From Struthio camelus (taxonomy: Eukaryota > Chordata > Aves > Struthioniformes > Struthionidae), in the NCBI RefSeq assembly GCF_040807025.1, contig NC_090943.1, positions 6,558,356 to 6,622,355 on the forward strand: 64,000 nucleotides of DNA, given 5' to 3'. The first letter of the stretch is position 1. The number at the start of each line of letters is the position of its first letter. Positions 1 through 14,317 of the stretch are shown in pieces. Under the pieces are notes generated by a model, which saw nothing but the letters and a program-made list of their open reading frames with translations, had not been told where the DNA came from and did not search any database. The position numbers and the translations under genes were made by a program.

Positions 1-3000
1 CTGGGTCAAGTCCCTGTTTCAAATGAATGTTTGAATACTAAATGGGACATCTCTGATAGAGAGCTTAAGAGATGGGTCCACTTTAGAACAGCCAACAGCT
101 GCCTGGTCAGTTTATTGTCAGGCCTGGACCCAAGGGCAAACTGAGACTTGAGCCCTGGCCTTCTGCCTCATGGCAGAGGCACCCTGTCCACCCTGCTGAG
201 TCTTTGCCAAAGCGATCATTTCACTTACATCTTCCTCAAAAAACTTCATAAGCTCCTGGCTTTGTCTCGTTGCAGAATGGGGAAACTTTGGAAATCACAA
301 AAAGTTTTTAGTGGGACTCAGAAACATTTCCCGCCAAGCTCTAATTTCCACTACATTATACTAACAACATCTGAGAGGAGAAGGAGGGAAAAAATCTTGA
401 TTTTTCCCATAACGCTATTTCTGTCAGACAGGCAATTTTTCACCACTGTGGATGCTACTATGACACGATTCCTTAAGCTGAAAGAGTCCCAACAGAGTGA
501 ACAATACCCCATTTAGGAAGATAAGGAACTACAGAATGTTACCCAGAGAGATATAAATTGTAGTAATCTATTTGTTGACTTGCCCATAGGGTCCTTGTTG
601 TGAGCAGGGAGTGCTGGGAAGCGGGTAAATTCTGATACATCATTTCTCATTGTTCCCAAGGGATGGCGAGCAATCCTAGTGCTGGCAAGTCAGACAGGCA
701 GTAAATGTTTCCTAGAATACAAACAGTGGGAGACAGTACATAAAGGCTGCAAAATTACTATCAAAACATAATCAGATGGAAAAAAGAAGAAAGAAAAGCA
801 AACACCGAGCTGTGGCCATACCGTCACGAATGTAACACCATAAAGAAAGAAGAGGGAAGAATGTAATGAGCACCTGTGGGAAAATGAAACTCGCACCGTA
901 AAGAAGGTGAGGAACTTCCATAACAGGAACATATGATGCAGCATGCAGGGACAGACATGAGCGCTTTCCAGAGGTCTGTCATTAAACTTTGCATTAGATG
1001 TAAATCAGAGGCATACCTCAGCCTTTATTTAATAACTCCTTGCAAGTGAAGGTTAATCTTCCCGAAGCACTATTAAAATGCAAGGATGTCAGACCTGGAA
1101 TGGAGCCGTATTCCAGCCTCATTTCCAAGCTGGTGGACTTGCAGCACTTTTTCAAGTGCTTTTCATGAAAGGGCACAGCAAGCTGGCAGCCCTGGAGCTG
1201 GCTCTAGGACTTCAAGAGCAAGGCATGCATGGCTCCAGGACTGGCTGAGACAAACACTAATGTGTGGACGTCACACCTCCGTGCCAAGTAGCAACCCAAG
1301 CGAGCTTCCTAACATGCATGGGGAGCTACACGCCACCTAGACAGCAGTCCGAATCAAATGCAGCCAGAGGATTCAGATTAAGATGGTTTATTTCTCTCTG
1401 GGCTCCTCCCACTTGTCTCAAGTCATCTGCCTTGGACAACTTGTGGTGACAGCAGGATGCCACTGCGGATATTGACATGCTCTGAGCAGCATCCTCCAAA
1501 TGGGCTAAGTTCAAAGAACAGCATAGCGCTACTACCACAGATACAAATGTAAGGGTCCACTTGCAGGTGACCTGTGGGGTTTGAGCTGGCAAAGTACAGG
1601 GAAACAACAATGTGAAGCAAGAGACCACATGGAGACATGACTGTACGGTTTGAGCAGCCCCTGGGACAGAGCTGCAAATGAAGGAATGAGGCCTCTGTGC
1701 CTGAAGAGGTGCTCTGAAGAGGTCTGAGGTGCCCACTCAACCCAGGCCCATGTGGCTCTGCTGGTTTGCTGCCCGAGGTCCCTTCTCTCTGGCCCATCAC
1801 CTGTTGTTCTGCTTCTCTGCTCAGAGCACAGCTCTGAAAAGGCATTTGCCAAGTGCAGCTTGAACTATGCTTGATTTTATCACCAGAACAAGGATTTGAA
1901 GGGCTGAGCTGGAGATGAGGGAACTTGCTCTCCAGCGCTCTGCTTGACTCTCTGCTTCCCCGTGGCAGTCAGTGGCGCCGCATTGTTCTGTGACCTTCTG
2001 AGGGAAGAGCCAGGAAATATCTTCTTGGCTAAATAACGAATCTAAAAATCAATTTGTGGAGAGCTTGGAAAGCAACAAGCATACAAATTAACCAGTGCAT
2101 GAGTAATAATACATTTACATCTCATGGATCCAGTTAACTTCAGAGCAGGCAAAATTTATGACCTACCGAACTCCAAGTACGAAGCTTAAAGAAATTACTG
2201 GGAGGAGAATTATTGGGTTGGATACTAGACATCATTCCAGCCTTCATTAATGTTTGCATGCGCTCTTTAAAGTGTCTCCCTAGCAGCACCTATTTCCAAG
2301 GCTGGGAAAAATCAACCGCTGACATCACTTGGAAAACATTTTGCCTCCTCCCACTCATTTCTCCAAGTTGTATTTTTATTTTATGCATAAACCTGACGGT
2401 CAGGTAATTTACCTTAGAGGTGAGATTCTGATAGCAGCAACCATGATAGAGGCCAAATGCAGATGACTGCAGATAAGGCATTAAGGCATTATTTTGTGTG
2501 TGTGTCTGTGCAGGCGTTTAGATAGATGGTTCCACAATTTGGGGGCATTTATGACATTTTATGACTCTTCCTGTAGAGACATACAGCCCAGGTAGACCTC
2601 TAGATTGATCCTGTCTGATTATTGGGCTGTTTTTAATAATTCTATGAGTGGTGGGAAATTGTACGAGGCCTTCATGACTTCAAGGTTTAGGTTTGTCTGA
2701 GATTTCACCGATTGTCAGCAAAGCCCTGTGACTCATTTTCACCATCCTGCTACTTCAAAATGTCACCTGTGGATACCCAGCTCCACGGGTAGTGCAGTCT
2801 CCTTGGCCTTCAGGCTACAGGGAAATGGCCAAGCCCAGTCCTGGGTTGGACATCCCAACTTACCGCCTTTCTTTCGTTCTAGGTCACTTTCTTCCAGACC
2901 AGGAGCGTGAGCTTTTCACTCTCTGCAACGCAGTGATTGAGCAGACACCCTTTCTTACCAGCAGTGCCGGAAGTCCTAGTCTTCAAACTTCCACAGGGAG

Positions 3001-6000
3001 AGGAGGAGATGGGAGAGGACACTTCTCTGTTTGCATTTACCCATGGCAAATTAGCTGCTCTCCTGGTGGTCACTGTTCCTGTGCCGTGAGGCGCAGAGGA
3101 GCTGAGGAAGCAGCTGAGGCAGATCCAGGTCTCCAGGTACTCCCTGCTGGCTGTTCATACACTTGTATCTGGGACTGAAGGCTCTTTCACAGCACAGGGT
3201 GATGCTAAGCCAGTGATAACTGCAGGTGGGGTGGGCTTTGGCATATTTGGCGCAGTCTTAGCCTGAGTCTTGCAGAGCACATGAACATCAGCACACCGTG
3301 AGCGCACCGAGGCTCTTCCTCTCCGGAGACAAAGCTGTTGTGGTCATTTTCTGGGGCTTCACAACATGGCTGCCAGGTCTTGGAAATGAGTTCAGACCCA
3401 TGCTTGCTTGCCACGAAAAATGGCACTTATCTCCTCCAAGGGCCATAATTTCCCTTCCACTCTCCTGTGTGGGGTGGTGTCATCCACAATGGTGGTATCT
3501 AGCGCTCAAGGTAAGGGCAGCTATGGTTGCCCAGTCGTCCAGACTGGATGACTGCAACTTACCTTCACGGCCCGGTCGAAGGCAGAATATGAAGAAAATG
3601 TTGCAGTCATCTCCCATCTCCTCCCAGCATGCGACTGGGGTGCGGATAAGGTGCACAGCTGGACCAAGGAGCCGGCAAGTAGTCCCAAGCTCCATGGTAT
3701 TGCCTCTGATTGCTCTTCAGTTGTATGCAACAGCAGGGAAAAGCATCAAAGGGAGAAGAAAAAGGGGGTTAAAAACAAAGCCAAATAAAAATAGGTCCCA
3801 AGCTGCAAAATTTATATCTGAACTTCCTGGAAGCTTTGAGACTTTGGGTGGAGTTTCGTTATGCAGCTCCAGTGAAAATGCCACATGTAAATCTCCTGCG
3901 ACATGAAAGATCACATTCCCTTATGATCCAAACAGACAGGGACATATTACTGGTGACGGTCCAAGCAGCTGCATCAGAATATGGATGCTTATTAAAAAAG
4001 GGATTGCTGGATAAACATATCTGTGCCTGACTAACAACTGCAGTTCTCCTCTGTTGAGGAATGTTGCTGTTGCGAGAGAATGTAAATTTGGAAGAAACAT
4101 AAGAAAAAGAGTCACCAGTTCCAAAACAGGCTGAAGAGAGGTACAGTGCTTCAAAGGCACTGAAAACAATATGTGATAACACATGAGAACAGACAGTTCT
4201 TTGGAAATTCCCTTTCCATAGTCTTCTAAAGCAACTGAATGCAACAGGGTGAAAGAGTGAAAGCTTTTTCCTCCTCTTGCAGAAAGTGTTAGTGTTGTGA
4301 TGTCACAGCTGAGGCTAACGGAGGGGTCCCAGGCCTTGGAAGTGCTGGATGATATGCACAGTAGTGTCTGGACACCTTATAAGGGTGGATGTTTTGGTCC
4401 TTGGTTTGGGAAACCGGAGACTCCTCTCACTGTGGGAGGATTTTGCATAGTCCTCCACTCCTCTTTGCCAGCCCCTCTGTCTCAATACACCTGTGGGCTT
4501 GGGAAGCTCCTGTCAGTACTCACAGGGCAAATAGACAGTGCATGTGTGAACTTAGAGCTGTGAAACATCCTTTTGTGAAAGAAGATAATCTCCCACCACG
4601 TAAGAGCCCATGGCAGAGGCCGTCAGGAACAAGCTGTAAATTCCTCTCGCAGATGCACTTCAGCCATAATATTGCTCCCTCTCATCCAGCTGACTGAGAG
4701 ATAGCAGAAAGTGGTCTGCGCGGGTGCCAGCACTCGCTGGGGCAGCAGACACAGATTTCCCAGCAAGAAAAACTGCTGATCTTTGTTTCTACAGTGTTCT
4801 AATGGAGAAGAGGTGACATCCCGCATTTTCGTAAACAGAGTTACTGCATGGGGTGTGTTTGTGTGGCCAGCTTCTCAGTGGGAAAAAAAGCTGCAAGACC
4901 CTGTACACAGAGTTACTGCTCGGCCAAGGAACTTCTTCCCTGTTGTGTCTCAAAGCATTTAGACTGGCAGGTCTTTGAAGAAAAAATGGCCTTCCTAATT
5001 GTTTTCCATCCATGTGTGCTGTGCCCAACGTGGTGGCATCAGGGCTCTAGGCAACAGCCCCCGCGGTGCCAATTTGCAGGCCTTGCTGTGAACAGAAGAG
5101 TCACTACAGCAAACAGGGAGCTGATGCTTGGCTTCCCAAAGGCAGCGCACTCGGCTCAGCCTGCTCTGGGAAGGTGATGTTGTCAGGTACCTTCCAAAGC
5201 TTTGTCTAACAGCAGCTCTATTTTAACATCTCCTTCTTTTAAACGTATCTAAATAAAGTGTTTTTTTCCTGTCCTTCCTTTTCCCACCCCTTGAATTTAA
5301 CCTTTGCAGAGATCTCATGCTTCAGTCGGTAAGTGGTAACATCATGTTCTTGTTCTCCCGAGCCGATAACGCTCGGGGAGATTCCCAAGGCCACTTGATT
5401 TCAGGCCAATAAAAGCCAGGCACGCACCCATCAGTGAAAAAGGTCCCAGTAAGAGACTGGGGCAGCAGGCTTCTTCCAAATTGAGTTATAGCACGTGGAA
5501 GACGTTGCTGCTCTCTGTTTATCAATGCATCTTTTGGCTCAGCTGCATGAGCTCCTGTGTCAGGCAAAGTCAAAAGCACTTTTGCCCAAGGTGTGAGCCC
5601 ACTCTGAAGCCAGTCAGGAGACTGCGCTGGCAGAGCTGTGGAGAAGAGGCACTGGAGTCCAGTTGCCAACACCTTTGGCTCAGTCTGGTTGTGTGCAAAT
5701 AATTACTGGAAAGAGTATGGCACTGTAGTGTCCATCTGGTTGGAGTTCAGACAACAGCAGAGGAGCTCCTGTTGAAGGCTTTTCAGGAAAAGCTGTTTCC
5801 CTCTGCGTATTTTGGCTGGCTACTTTCTATCAGTTTTCTGTGTGTATTTTCCACTCCCAGGATGCTGAGCTGTGAATATTTAAATGGTTAGAAAAAGGTT
5901 TTTTCCTTAGGTTAAGTTGAGGACGTTTTTCGCCTAAAAATAATGGGAAAGTTAAAGAAGAATAAATAGACAATTTTCTGTGTGAAACAGAGAACAGGGT

Positions 6001-9000
6001 TCCTATGAGCCAACTCTATGGAGCAGCCTACACTGACTCTTCCGCTTTGTGACTTGAAGCGCTCCTCAGTTGTCCTTGAAGGAAGCTGAAGCTAGAGCAA
6101 AGGTCACAACCCATAACAACCTCATTTATGCTGCATCCACTAGAAGAAAGTAAAACCCCTGGCTACATCAGGGTTGCATATATCATGTGCTGATCTAGAC
6201 ACCAAGCTGCAGGTAGTTCAGCATGTTCTACCTGCTCAGCCCTGATCACTGCCCTTCACAGTGTCGTTCCTAACCCTGGCAAAAGTTAGCACTTTGCGAG
6301 CCTGAGCTTTAAACCAGGGCTGCTGAGCAGTTGCTCCTCTCCTGTTGAGCTTCTGGGAGACTCAGCGGTTTGCCACATCCTCAGGGACTGCAAAGGACCC
6401 TCCAATGGGGAATTTAACCCTCAAGACGCAACATCAGGATGCTACGATAAGAGCAGATGAGAGAAGCTCGGCGCTTCTTTGTGCTGCTCCTAATGAGGTG
6501 GGTAATGCTAGGAGATCAAAGCGAGATATACGTGTTTCTTTACACCGTCTGATGCAGTTGAGAGAAACGGACAAGTCCGTGGGCATAAGAGCTTTTCAGT
6601 GATGTCTCCTTCTTCTGCCAATGGCTGAGTGCGATTAAATAACCTATTTACGATTTTTGTTTTGTAGTTTACAGCTCTGGTGAATAATGCAGTTAAAGGA
6701 TTCCTTCTTCCTCTGATGATTAATCAGTTATAGATTTCGGGAGCATTCAAGAGCTATTAAATTTAACAAGTCTGCTCTTGAGAAGGTTGTACAGACCCCC
6801 CGATAATAAGGGCAGAGAACCAGACTCCTCTACACTTACATTTTCAATTAAACCCTGCAACAGCCTTCGTGCATTGGTGATGAAAAATGGGAGCAGTCGC
6901 TCCATCATTCTCTTACTAGATGGCACTTCTGGCACACAATCTGCCAGTATCTGTTGCCGATGAATAATGGTTTCTCTAGTATCTTAAATCCTTAAGCTCT
7001 TGTATTTCCATATTTCTTTTCTGCTAATAAAATGTTGTATCAGGACTCTTGTCTTTCGATCAGAGTGCTGAGAGCAAGGGAGGCCGTGGATCCTGGATGG
7101 TGTGGGGCCAGAGGGACTGACCGCGGCTGAAGTATGAACGTCTCTTTGGTCCTTACCTGTGAGTCCCTGCAAAGCCTGTGAGAGTCTCCCTGGGGATCCC
7201 AGGAAGGGGAGGGATTTTAAAAGTGTTATTGCAGCAGTACTTTATTACACAGTCCAAATTTAGTATAACTGCTCTACTCATTAGGGAAACGTCACCCAGC
7301 TTGGAGAAAAGCCTCCCTACAGCCTTGCCCTGACCTGGAGGAGACTGGTTTGAGTGCTCTGAACTCAAACAGGATTCAGACTGCTGGACACCCAGGGAAG
7401 CTTGCAAACACCTAAAAACCTGTCTGTGCTTCACTCTTAAGCTTATTCATCTGCTGTAAACATAAGAACAAGACAGAAGCCTTGGAAAGAATTACTCACC
7501 CATTTTTTTTGAGGAGAGACCCCCCGGACCCCAGGCTACAAAAGTACAGCAGTCAACAGTCTCTGCAAAGCACCTGATCTGGATAGACAAGATGAACACA
7601 AGGTAGGGAAACAGACGAGAAAAGACAAAATCTTTGGGGTGAGGATGAGAATTGATGACCCATTATAAAGAGCTGATTAGGAAGGACCGTGGAAATGGTC
7701 AGAATTAAGGATGAATTGTGCCAGCTGTTGCTAGGATGCAGTGGGAAGGGGTTGTGGGACCTGCTGCTCAGGCTGTGACCCTCGTCCAGGGAAGGAGAGG
7801 TGCCCAATACCCTGTTCTGCAAGCATATATTTGCGGGACAGGTAATACAGGAGCTGAGAGGACAGAGGGAGGGCAGGGAGGAAGAAAAGCAGAACTGCTC
7901 TTGTCTGTGCATAATAATCTGCTACGGAAAGAGTTACCGGAAAACGGCTGACTCTGTAGGTTGTTATTCCTTACTTCCCTCAGCTGTGATTCAGTGCACT
8001 GAGGCAGTGCCTTGTTAGAAGAGCTCATTAATGCAGCAAGAATAGCATCGTAAAACGAGTGTCCTCTTCCATTCCTGATGGACCTGTGCCATTGCTGGAG
8101 CAGCCTGCTTCTGTGCTGGATCCTCTGCCATAGCCCTCTCTTTGGTCACTTCTGCTGCTTTATGGAAGAGCCCGCTGGGCTTGATAGAGAGCAGACTCAC
8201 CTACACTGGAGTCGGCAGTGCGTGCCAAGGGCTTTGGCAGCTGCTGCGTTTAGCTTGGCTGCAAGAGCATTAAGGCCACCTCTTTGCTCATGAGAACCCA
8301 GTTTATAAGACAAAGTGCTTTGTAGACAGGAAGGCATACATGAGAGTAGCTGGCCACAGGGCCCCTGGGGGAAGAGCTGAGGTCTTCAGGAATAACTATG
8401 GGAACCACATCACACTTGTCCATGCTTTAAAAAACCCTATTATATTCTTTAGTGGGAATTTTTCACCAAAATATAAGAAAATGGGCACCGCGGGACTACT
8501 GTACTTGGAGCTGGCAGTGCCAGGCATGCCGAAGAGGCGGGAGAGGAACGCCTCAGTTTCATAGGGTCACCAGGCTGGGCACCGCAGACCCCAGTCAGTA
8601 TTTGTATACATCCTCTATTCAGCAGCTGCTCGCGAAAGCCCACACACTCACTCCCAAAAACGTGTCTTTTTCCCCTTGCAAAAGTTATGGGAAAAAGTGA
8701 CCCATGGGATCAGGTCCAGGCCAGCCCTGGGCAAACAGCTTGTGGGGTAGGGCAGCCCTGCTGGATAGATCTGTGGAGGTAGCTCCTCTTCTACATCCTG
8801 CACCAGCCCATTGCTATAGTCCGAAAACAGCCTTATGGTGATCCCTGAATAAATATTTCCTTACAGGGATGTTTTGGTTTCCACCTTGGTGCCCAGTTAG
8901 TGGGCTCTGCCCTCTTTACAGAGCAGCTACATTTTTCAATGTAGTCATTGCTTGCTTCTCGCTCTGCTTCATTTCTGTTAAGATGCCATTTTGTTCTCAA

Positions 9001-12000
9001 GGTTTTTACCCACAATCTCGCAAGCATCTGTACTGGCATAAGAGAGGAGTCCAGTAGACTCGTACCCTTCACTGTGACTTGGAAATATACCACGTGGCAG
9101 AGCTGGTTATACACCAGCGTGCCCCAGTTTCCTTTCCGCGATCATCCTTAGAGACCTTGGATGTTGTCTCTTTTCTTCTGCCCACCAGTCCTGCTCTCGG
9201 AAATGCCAGTCATCCTGTGGCAGTTTGGATTGTGTGCTACCGTTTTGCAATTCACTGGGTCAGCAGGGATGGACTCTGGCTCAAACAGGTTTTTCTTTCT
9301 CAGAAAATGCTGTCATTATCCCTGATCTGACTGACAACATCTATTAGTGAAGCAGATGTTTGCGTTGTGGTGGAGGGTCCCTTTTTCTCTTAGGGGACCA
9401 TTAACTGTCTTTCCTCTCTGAACAACCATGCCTTGTGCAGCATGTGCTGCACCCACAGTGGCAGCATCAGGAGGGAGCTGCAGTGACTCCTAGATTATGC
9501 AGAGCCTGAAGCAGCATCAGACACCATCAGAAATGATCCATACCCTGCCAAAATGAGGGTAGCTGTGACTGTGTCAATCCACATCCCGATTCAGCAGCAG
9601 CGACTGGAGAGGACTTGGGAGCGCCAAGTGCACCCTACTTCAGTGTGATGCTTGTGTACCATCTGAGCCACGGGAGACTCTGAGCTGCTCAGATTTGAAG
9701 TAAAGAGTCCTGAGAGCAGCAGCTGCGTGGCTCCTGGGAGGAAATTGTCCTGAGCACTGAGAATATGTTGTAAACACCAACCCATTCTTCACATCTCCAC
9801 GGACAGCTGCTGACTGGGCCTCCCACTTGTGTGTCAGGTCTCTAGCAAGTTCACATAAGACTTTTTCCCTCATTTCTCCCCCTTTCCACCTCCACCCAGC
9901 TCAGACTCTCTGGCTTATTTAGGCCCAAACCTCCTCCAAGAACTGTTCATTCAGGCTGCTCACTGGACTATTTTGCAATAAGAAAGCAAGGTAATTGCTG
10001 ACAGGCCTCCAATATCTCTTCAGCACTCCCCCACAGAACCCTTGGCAACAGACAGGCTCTTCTGTGAGATCACAGAGTATCTCTGCTTCCCGAAACACTA
10101 AAGCAGGTGGGATACTTGCCCCAGAACCAGGTTACTCATGCAGCTGAGCTCAACATTGGACAGGGCTTTGTAGCACTGAAGGGCCGCAGCACCTTCCTTC
10201 TGTCATCTGGCAGAGAGCCATGGGGCTGGCACCATGCCCTGGAGTGCTTTCATGTAGCGTTGCTCAGAGGTCTAGACCAGACACAAGCTATGGAGCAAAA
10301 TATTCTTGTTTAATTCTTGGAGAAGGGGAGCTGTATTGGAGGTGAAAGCTTCCTTTGTCCTGCTCTCTCCTTCCCCATTGATAGTTGCAATGATGCTGTC
10401 TGGGTGCTCGTGGAGATGATAGCATTTAGCATGTGGTTAGGGAGCACCCTGATGTTCACTACAGCGCAAACTGCACTGCAGAGCCCTTCCTGCTGCCAGC
10501 ATCATCTGGAGGAGCCGGGTCACCCAGCCCAGCCTGGGTCCTTGCCAGCTCCCAGCAAAGCTCCAGGCCTGAGAGTCTCCAAGAGGCTGGCACGTTTGGT
10601 ATCTGTGTAATACCCCAGGAGAGGAAAGCCTCACTCCCCTGGATGGCCCAGGCTGGGAATCCTGCTGTTGACTCAGCCCTGGGGAATGAATAGTGCTGCT
10701 TCAGACTTTAGAAACTCTCTCTAGCAAAAACCCAGCGCTGATGGGCTCTGGAGAGAGCTGCTGCAACAAGGAAGTGCATGGTGGCAAATGCACAGGCAAG
10801 TGATCTGATTCTTCTCATAGCAATCCCTCCCACCCAGGACCGGAACATCATCTTTCATCTCCTTCTACCAAGACCACCATCGTCTGGGCTGAAGCTGGCA
10901 TAAGGAGCAGGTCGGACAGTTTGACACTGGGACAGCCCCAAGCAAGGAGCACAGCTTTTTGATATGCTGCAGGCCCCGGCGCTCTGGAGACTGCCTTAAC
11001 AGGGATGAGAGTAGCTGTACAGTTTGCTGGCTGGGGAGAAGGGAAAGGCCATCAGAAAGGAAGTGATCAATGGAGGTAACTTGTCACACACACACAAAAA
11101 AGTAACTTGGCTGTTCTTCTTGTTTGTCATTAATTGCATCCATGGCTGTTACAGACCTGGTCTCAGGGTAGCTTTGAAGCTGAATGCCAACTTGAAAGGG
11201 TACTTCAGACAAGTTCAGGGATGCTGGGCCACGCAGCATGTTTTGACCACGTGTGCGTGGGGATGGAGGATTTGGGAAGAAAACAGCTTCTAGTCTCCAA
11301 TGCATGTTCCTTAGGTAGCAAACACAATATGCCACGGCCAGAAGACGTTGCCCACGTGGCTTTATATGGCTAGTATTAAAATACACCAGGGAAGGGAGCT
11401 TTTGCCTGAAAATCTGCATAGATTTTATGCAGCTGGTGTGGCAACAGGAAAACTGGGCTAGGAGGGGCTAGCAGACATTGTTAAATGTCTAGTTAGGCTG
11501 ATTCCAGAGGGGTGCGTCCTCAGATGCAGTCAGAGCACGGTTCATTCATCCTAACGTAGACATCTGAAAAACGGCAACTGAGCCATGTCCTTTCAAGTGT
11601 GAGCTTTTTCTCCATTGAGTATAAAGTGAGTTGAGAGTGACTGGCTCAGTGGTAGCAGCTGACATGTAAACATCTAAAACTGAGAGATGGAGCTCATCCA
11701 AACCAACTGCAACGTAGTGCAGAGACAGCTAAGCTTACGTTTAACTGACCATTGTGGACAATGGCAGAGGCCTGATGCAGCTGCGAGGTACTCTTTGGCC
11801 CAGGGAGAGTATGGCACAAAGGCAGCGTCGGATATTTTGTGATAAGTCCTGCTGCTAGGTCCTGGAGGAGCTAACTCAGTGGGGCACCTCCAGAGATACT
11901 CTCCTCCATTAACCCAAGCTGGGGATTCGTAGGACATCAACAGGAGCAGTTTTCTGCCCCTAACTATTTGAGCTCACAATTAAGACAAGATAACTGACTA

Positions 12001-14317
12001 TCTGGTTGCTTTGAACTAGGCAAAATCCTAGCTCGGGAATAACAGTGGTTTAAATGCCAGAGCCCTCCAGCCAGTTATAACCACCTTTCTGCTGTTCTCC
12101 CCGTCCTGCCCCACTCATGGTTTGTGTGAGCACTCCTCATCTGCTCCAGTGCAAAGTCATCCAGCCTCACTCACATAAAGTTGGATTGGGCCAAGTCCCC
12201 TGATTTTTGCACTGTGAAGGGGGCTTACATGTCCTTTCAGCATGGCTCATGCAGACCTACTGCTGAAAGAAGACGGAGAGGGGCCCTTGCCCCCCTGAGA
12301 GCAGAGGCTGAGCCTGTTGGGTGATGGCTAGTGCCAGCCTAAGGGGGGAGCTGAATGAAGATCCTGCCTTTAGGATCATCAAAAGGAGCCAACCAACAAA
12401 GCAAATGTTTGATCTTAGTAGCCAGGACTTGCATGAGAAAAGTGGTGCCAGTCAATGGTTGCTGCATCCCCAGGAAAGATGAGACTTCTGCTTCCAGCTA
12501 AATATTTTTATTTCACTCTTCCATCATTCACCAGCTGGAGGGACCCAGATCCATTTCAGAGCACCCTAGGCTCTATGGGTCCCCATGTCCCTCTTTCCTT
12601 GCCATTAGGAACTATCAGAGCCCACATGGTGGCACTGCGACCCAGCGTCCTGGACTGTCACTATTGCTCTCCAAGGGGGCAGGTTGTGATGGGCAGCTGC
12701 TGGGTGCTGGGAGGCACAAATCTGGCAGCTGGCCTGATAGACGACAGCTCAGCCCTATCTACACAGGCCCTGAGCCATGCTCAGCAGCATGGTAGCTAGC
12801 AGGACTCTCATTGTCATGCTTGCCAGGCCTTTGTTTCACCGTGACACCAACCTCTCTAGGGTTTGGCTTTGCCTCCATCAATGTTGCCAGTGCAAGAGTC
12901 ACTTCTTCTTCATGCCGCAGGTGACAAAAGGCACCTGCTGGATTCAGCGGCTGATCAGGTCATGTGCCCTGCTCCTTCAGCTGCCACTATGAGATGGGAG
13001 TTAGCTTGAGGAGGATGAAGGTCCTACCCACCAAATAACCAGAGGGCCAAGCAATTTTCAGAGAGAACGAGAGGGTCTCTGTGGACAATCCTTGCTCCAT
13101 CACTCAGAGGATCCGCCATCATACTCTGCCCGTGACTGGAACCAGCATTGTTCTGCATCTCTGGGTCCAGCTTGGAGTCCGTGGTGAAACTCTTCAATCA
13201 TATGCAGGAGCAGTGAGACCAAATCCAATGATCCCATGAGCCACTCTAACAGAACAATGGCTGGCCCCAGCGTTCAGCCTCAGCCAGATGTCCTCACACA
13301 TTATGTATGGCCACCAGCTGATTTTTCAGATAAAGACAGCAGTGTTTCAAAAAATTCTGTGCCCTGGGAGAAATCAGCTGCTTTCTACCCCTGGGCTTGG
13401 CGTCCCCAGACTGCCACCCCCTTCCCCCAGGGAGATGTTCTGATGGGGCTCCCCTTCACCGCCCTACTGTCTGTTGAGGAGCAATTCTTTGTCCTTGTCG
13501 TGTTCTCAGTCGCTCCACCGTAGACATCTGTAGCAACAAAGGGGCTGTTTGCAGTTGGGCTGGCTTCGGGAGGCAGTGACTAATAGATCACCTGACACTG
13601 AAGCCGGGGACCTTTTGCAACTTCTGCAGCAGATAGGACTACAGATCATTCCAGACGAATGGAGCCCTAAGTAGTTACAATTCATATGAATTAATCAAGC
13701 TGTTCTCTGCCATGTACATCACTTAAATCACTAAAGCGCTCCTACTGGCATCACTTGGTGGCGGTCTATTTTCATGGCAGGGAGCCTTTCTGTAGTGCAG
13801 CGGAGAGCTCTCTTCCACCCTCCCATCCTAACTCAGGACGGAGAGAGGAATGTTAAGTGAAGGTGCTGACTTAGTGTATGCTGTATTTCTCCTCCTGCCG
13901 CCCTGCCGTGCTTACCCCGCAGAGCTCGGAATAAGCTCTTGTGCAAAGCATACCATTAGCACTTCGTGCAGAAAAGCCAGGGAATGCAGCTAAATAGAGA
14001 CCAAGCTGCCTCCAAAGAAAAATCCCAACAAAAACAACACCCTCTCCCGTCCAGTTGTCGTAGGATATATTGTTAAGTGTGAGGTGGAAAGAATAGAGAG
14101 TGTGTGTGGGGGGGGTACCTCTTCCTATACCTTGGTGTGAGGAAGCAACCTGGCAGGAGGGTAGATTTTCCTTTTACCAGCAACTTCCGCTAAAATGGAG
14201 AGAGCTGCAGGGATGTTTGTGCGCAGAGTTGAGGCAGCAACATGAAGCAAAGATATGCAGGACTTGTTTTTGCCCATAGCCCTTTCCAGCCCTTTCCTCT
14301 TTCTCATCTCAAGTCAG
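1..14317. other. No recognisable gene (unique sequence)
   Basis: I see no recognisable exon, RNA gene or transposon here. The longest open frame is 202 codons on + (3298-3906), close to chance expectation and without a known domain. Minor items are a TG run near 2495-2507, an AATAAA with a T-run after it at 5252-5267, the hairpin at 5354, a G9 run near 14109 and a 14-bp palindrome (AATTCATATGAATT) at 13679-13692. Splice-like pairs occur on - at 8201-8258 and a strong donor at 3563, but neither is supported by a second exon. AT-rich, TAAT-containing stretches near 2100-2260, 6620-6770 and 13660-13740 look like possible conserved elements. Confidence 0.5.
5354..5381. other. Short GC-rich hairpin
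   Basis: TCTCCCGAGC and GCTCGGGGAGA pair over ten bases with one bulge around the 7-base loop CGATAAC. The stem carries most of the CpGs seen locally. There is no T-run as expected for a polymerase III terminator and no extended stem as expected for a microRNA precursor. Confidence 0.5.

Noticed and set aside
3298-3906. 202-codon open frame on +
   Set aside because: With a stop chance near 3/64 per codon, a frame this long is expected roughly once in every few windows of this size. The peptide has no domain, signal or repeat I recognise.
11663-11690. tgtaaacatc resembling the miR-30 seed and start
   Set aside because: Only the first ten bases match and there is no opposite arm able to form a hairpin.
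13735-13760. Possible inverted CTCF motif (gcgctcctactgg)
   Set aside because: Only about 9 of 14 core positions agree.
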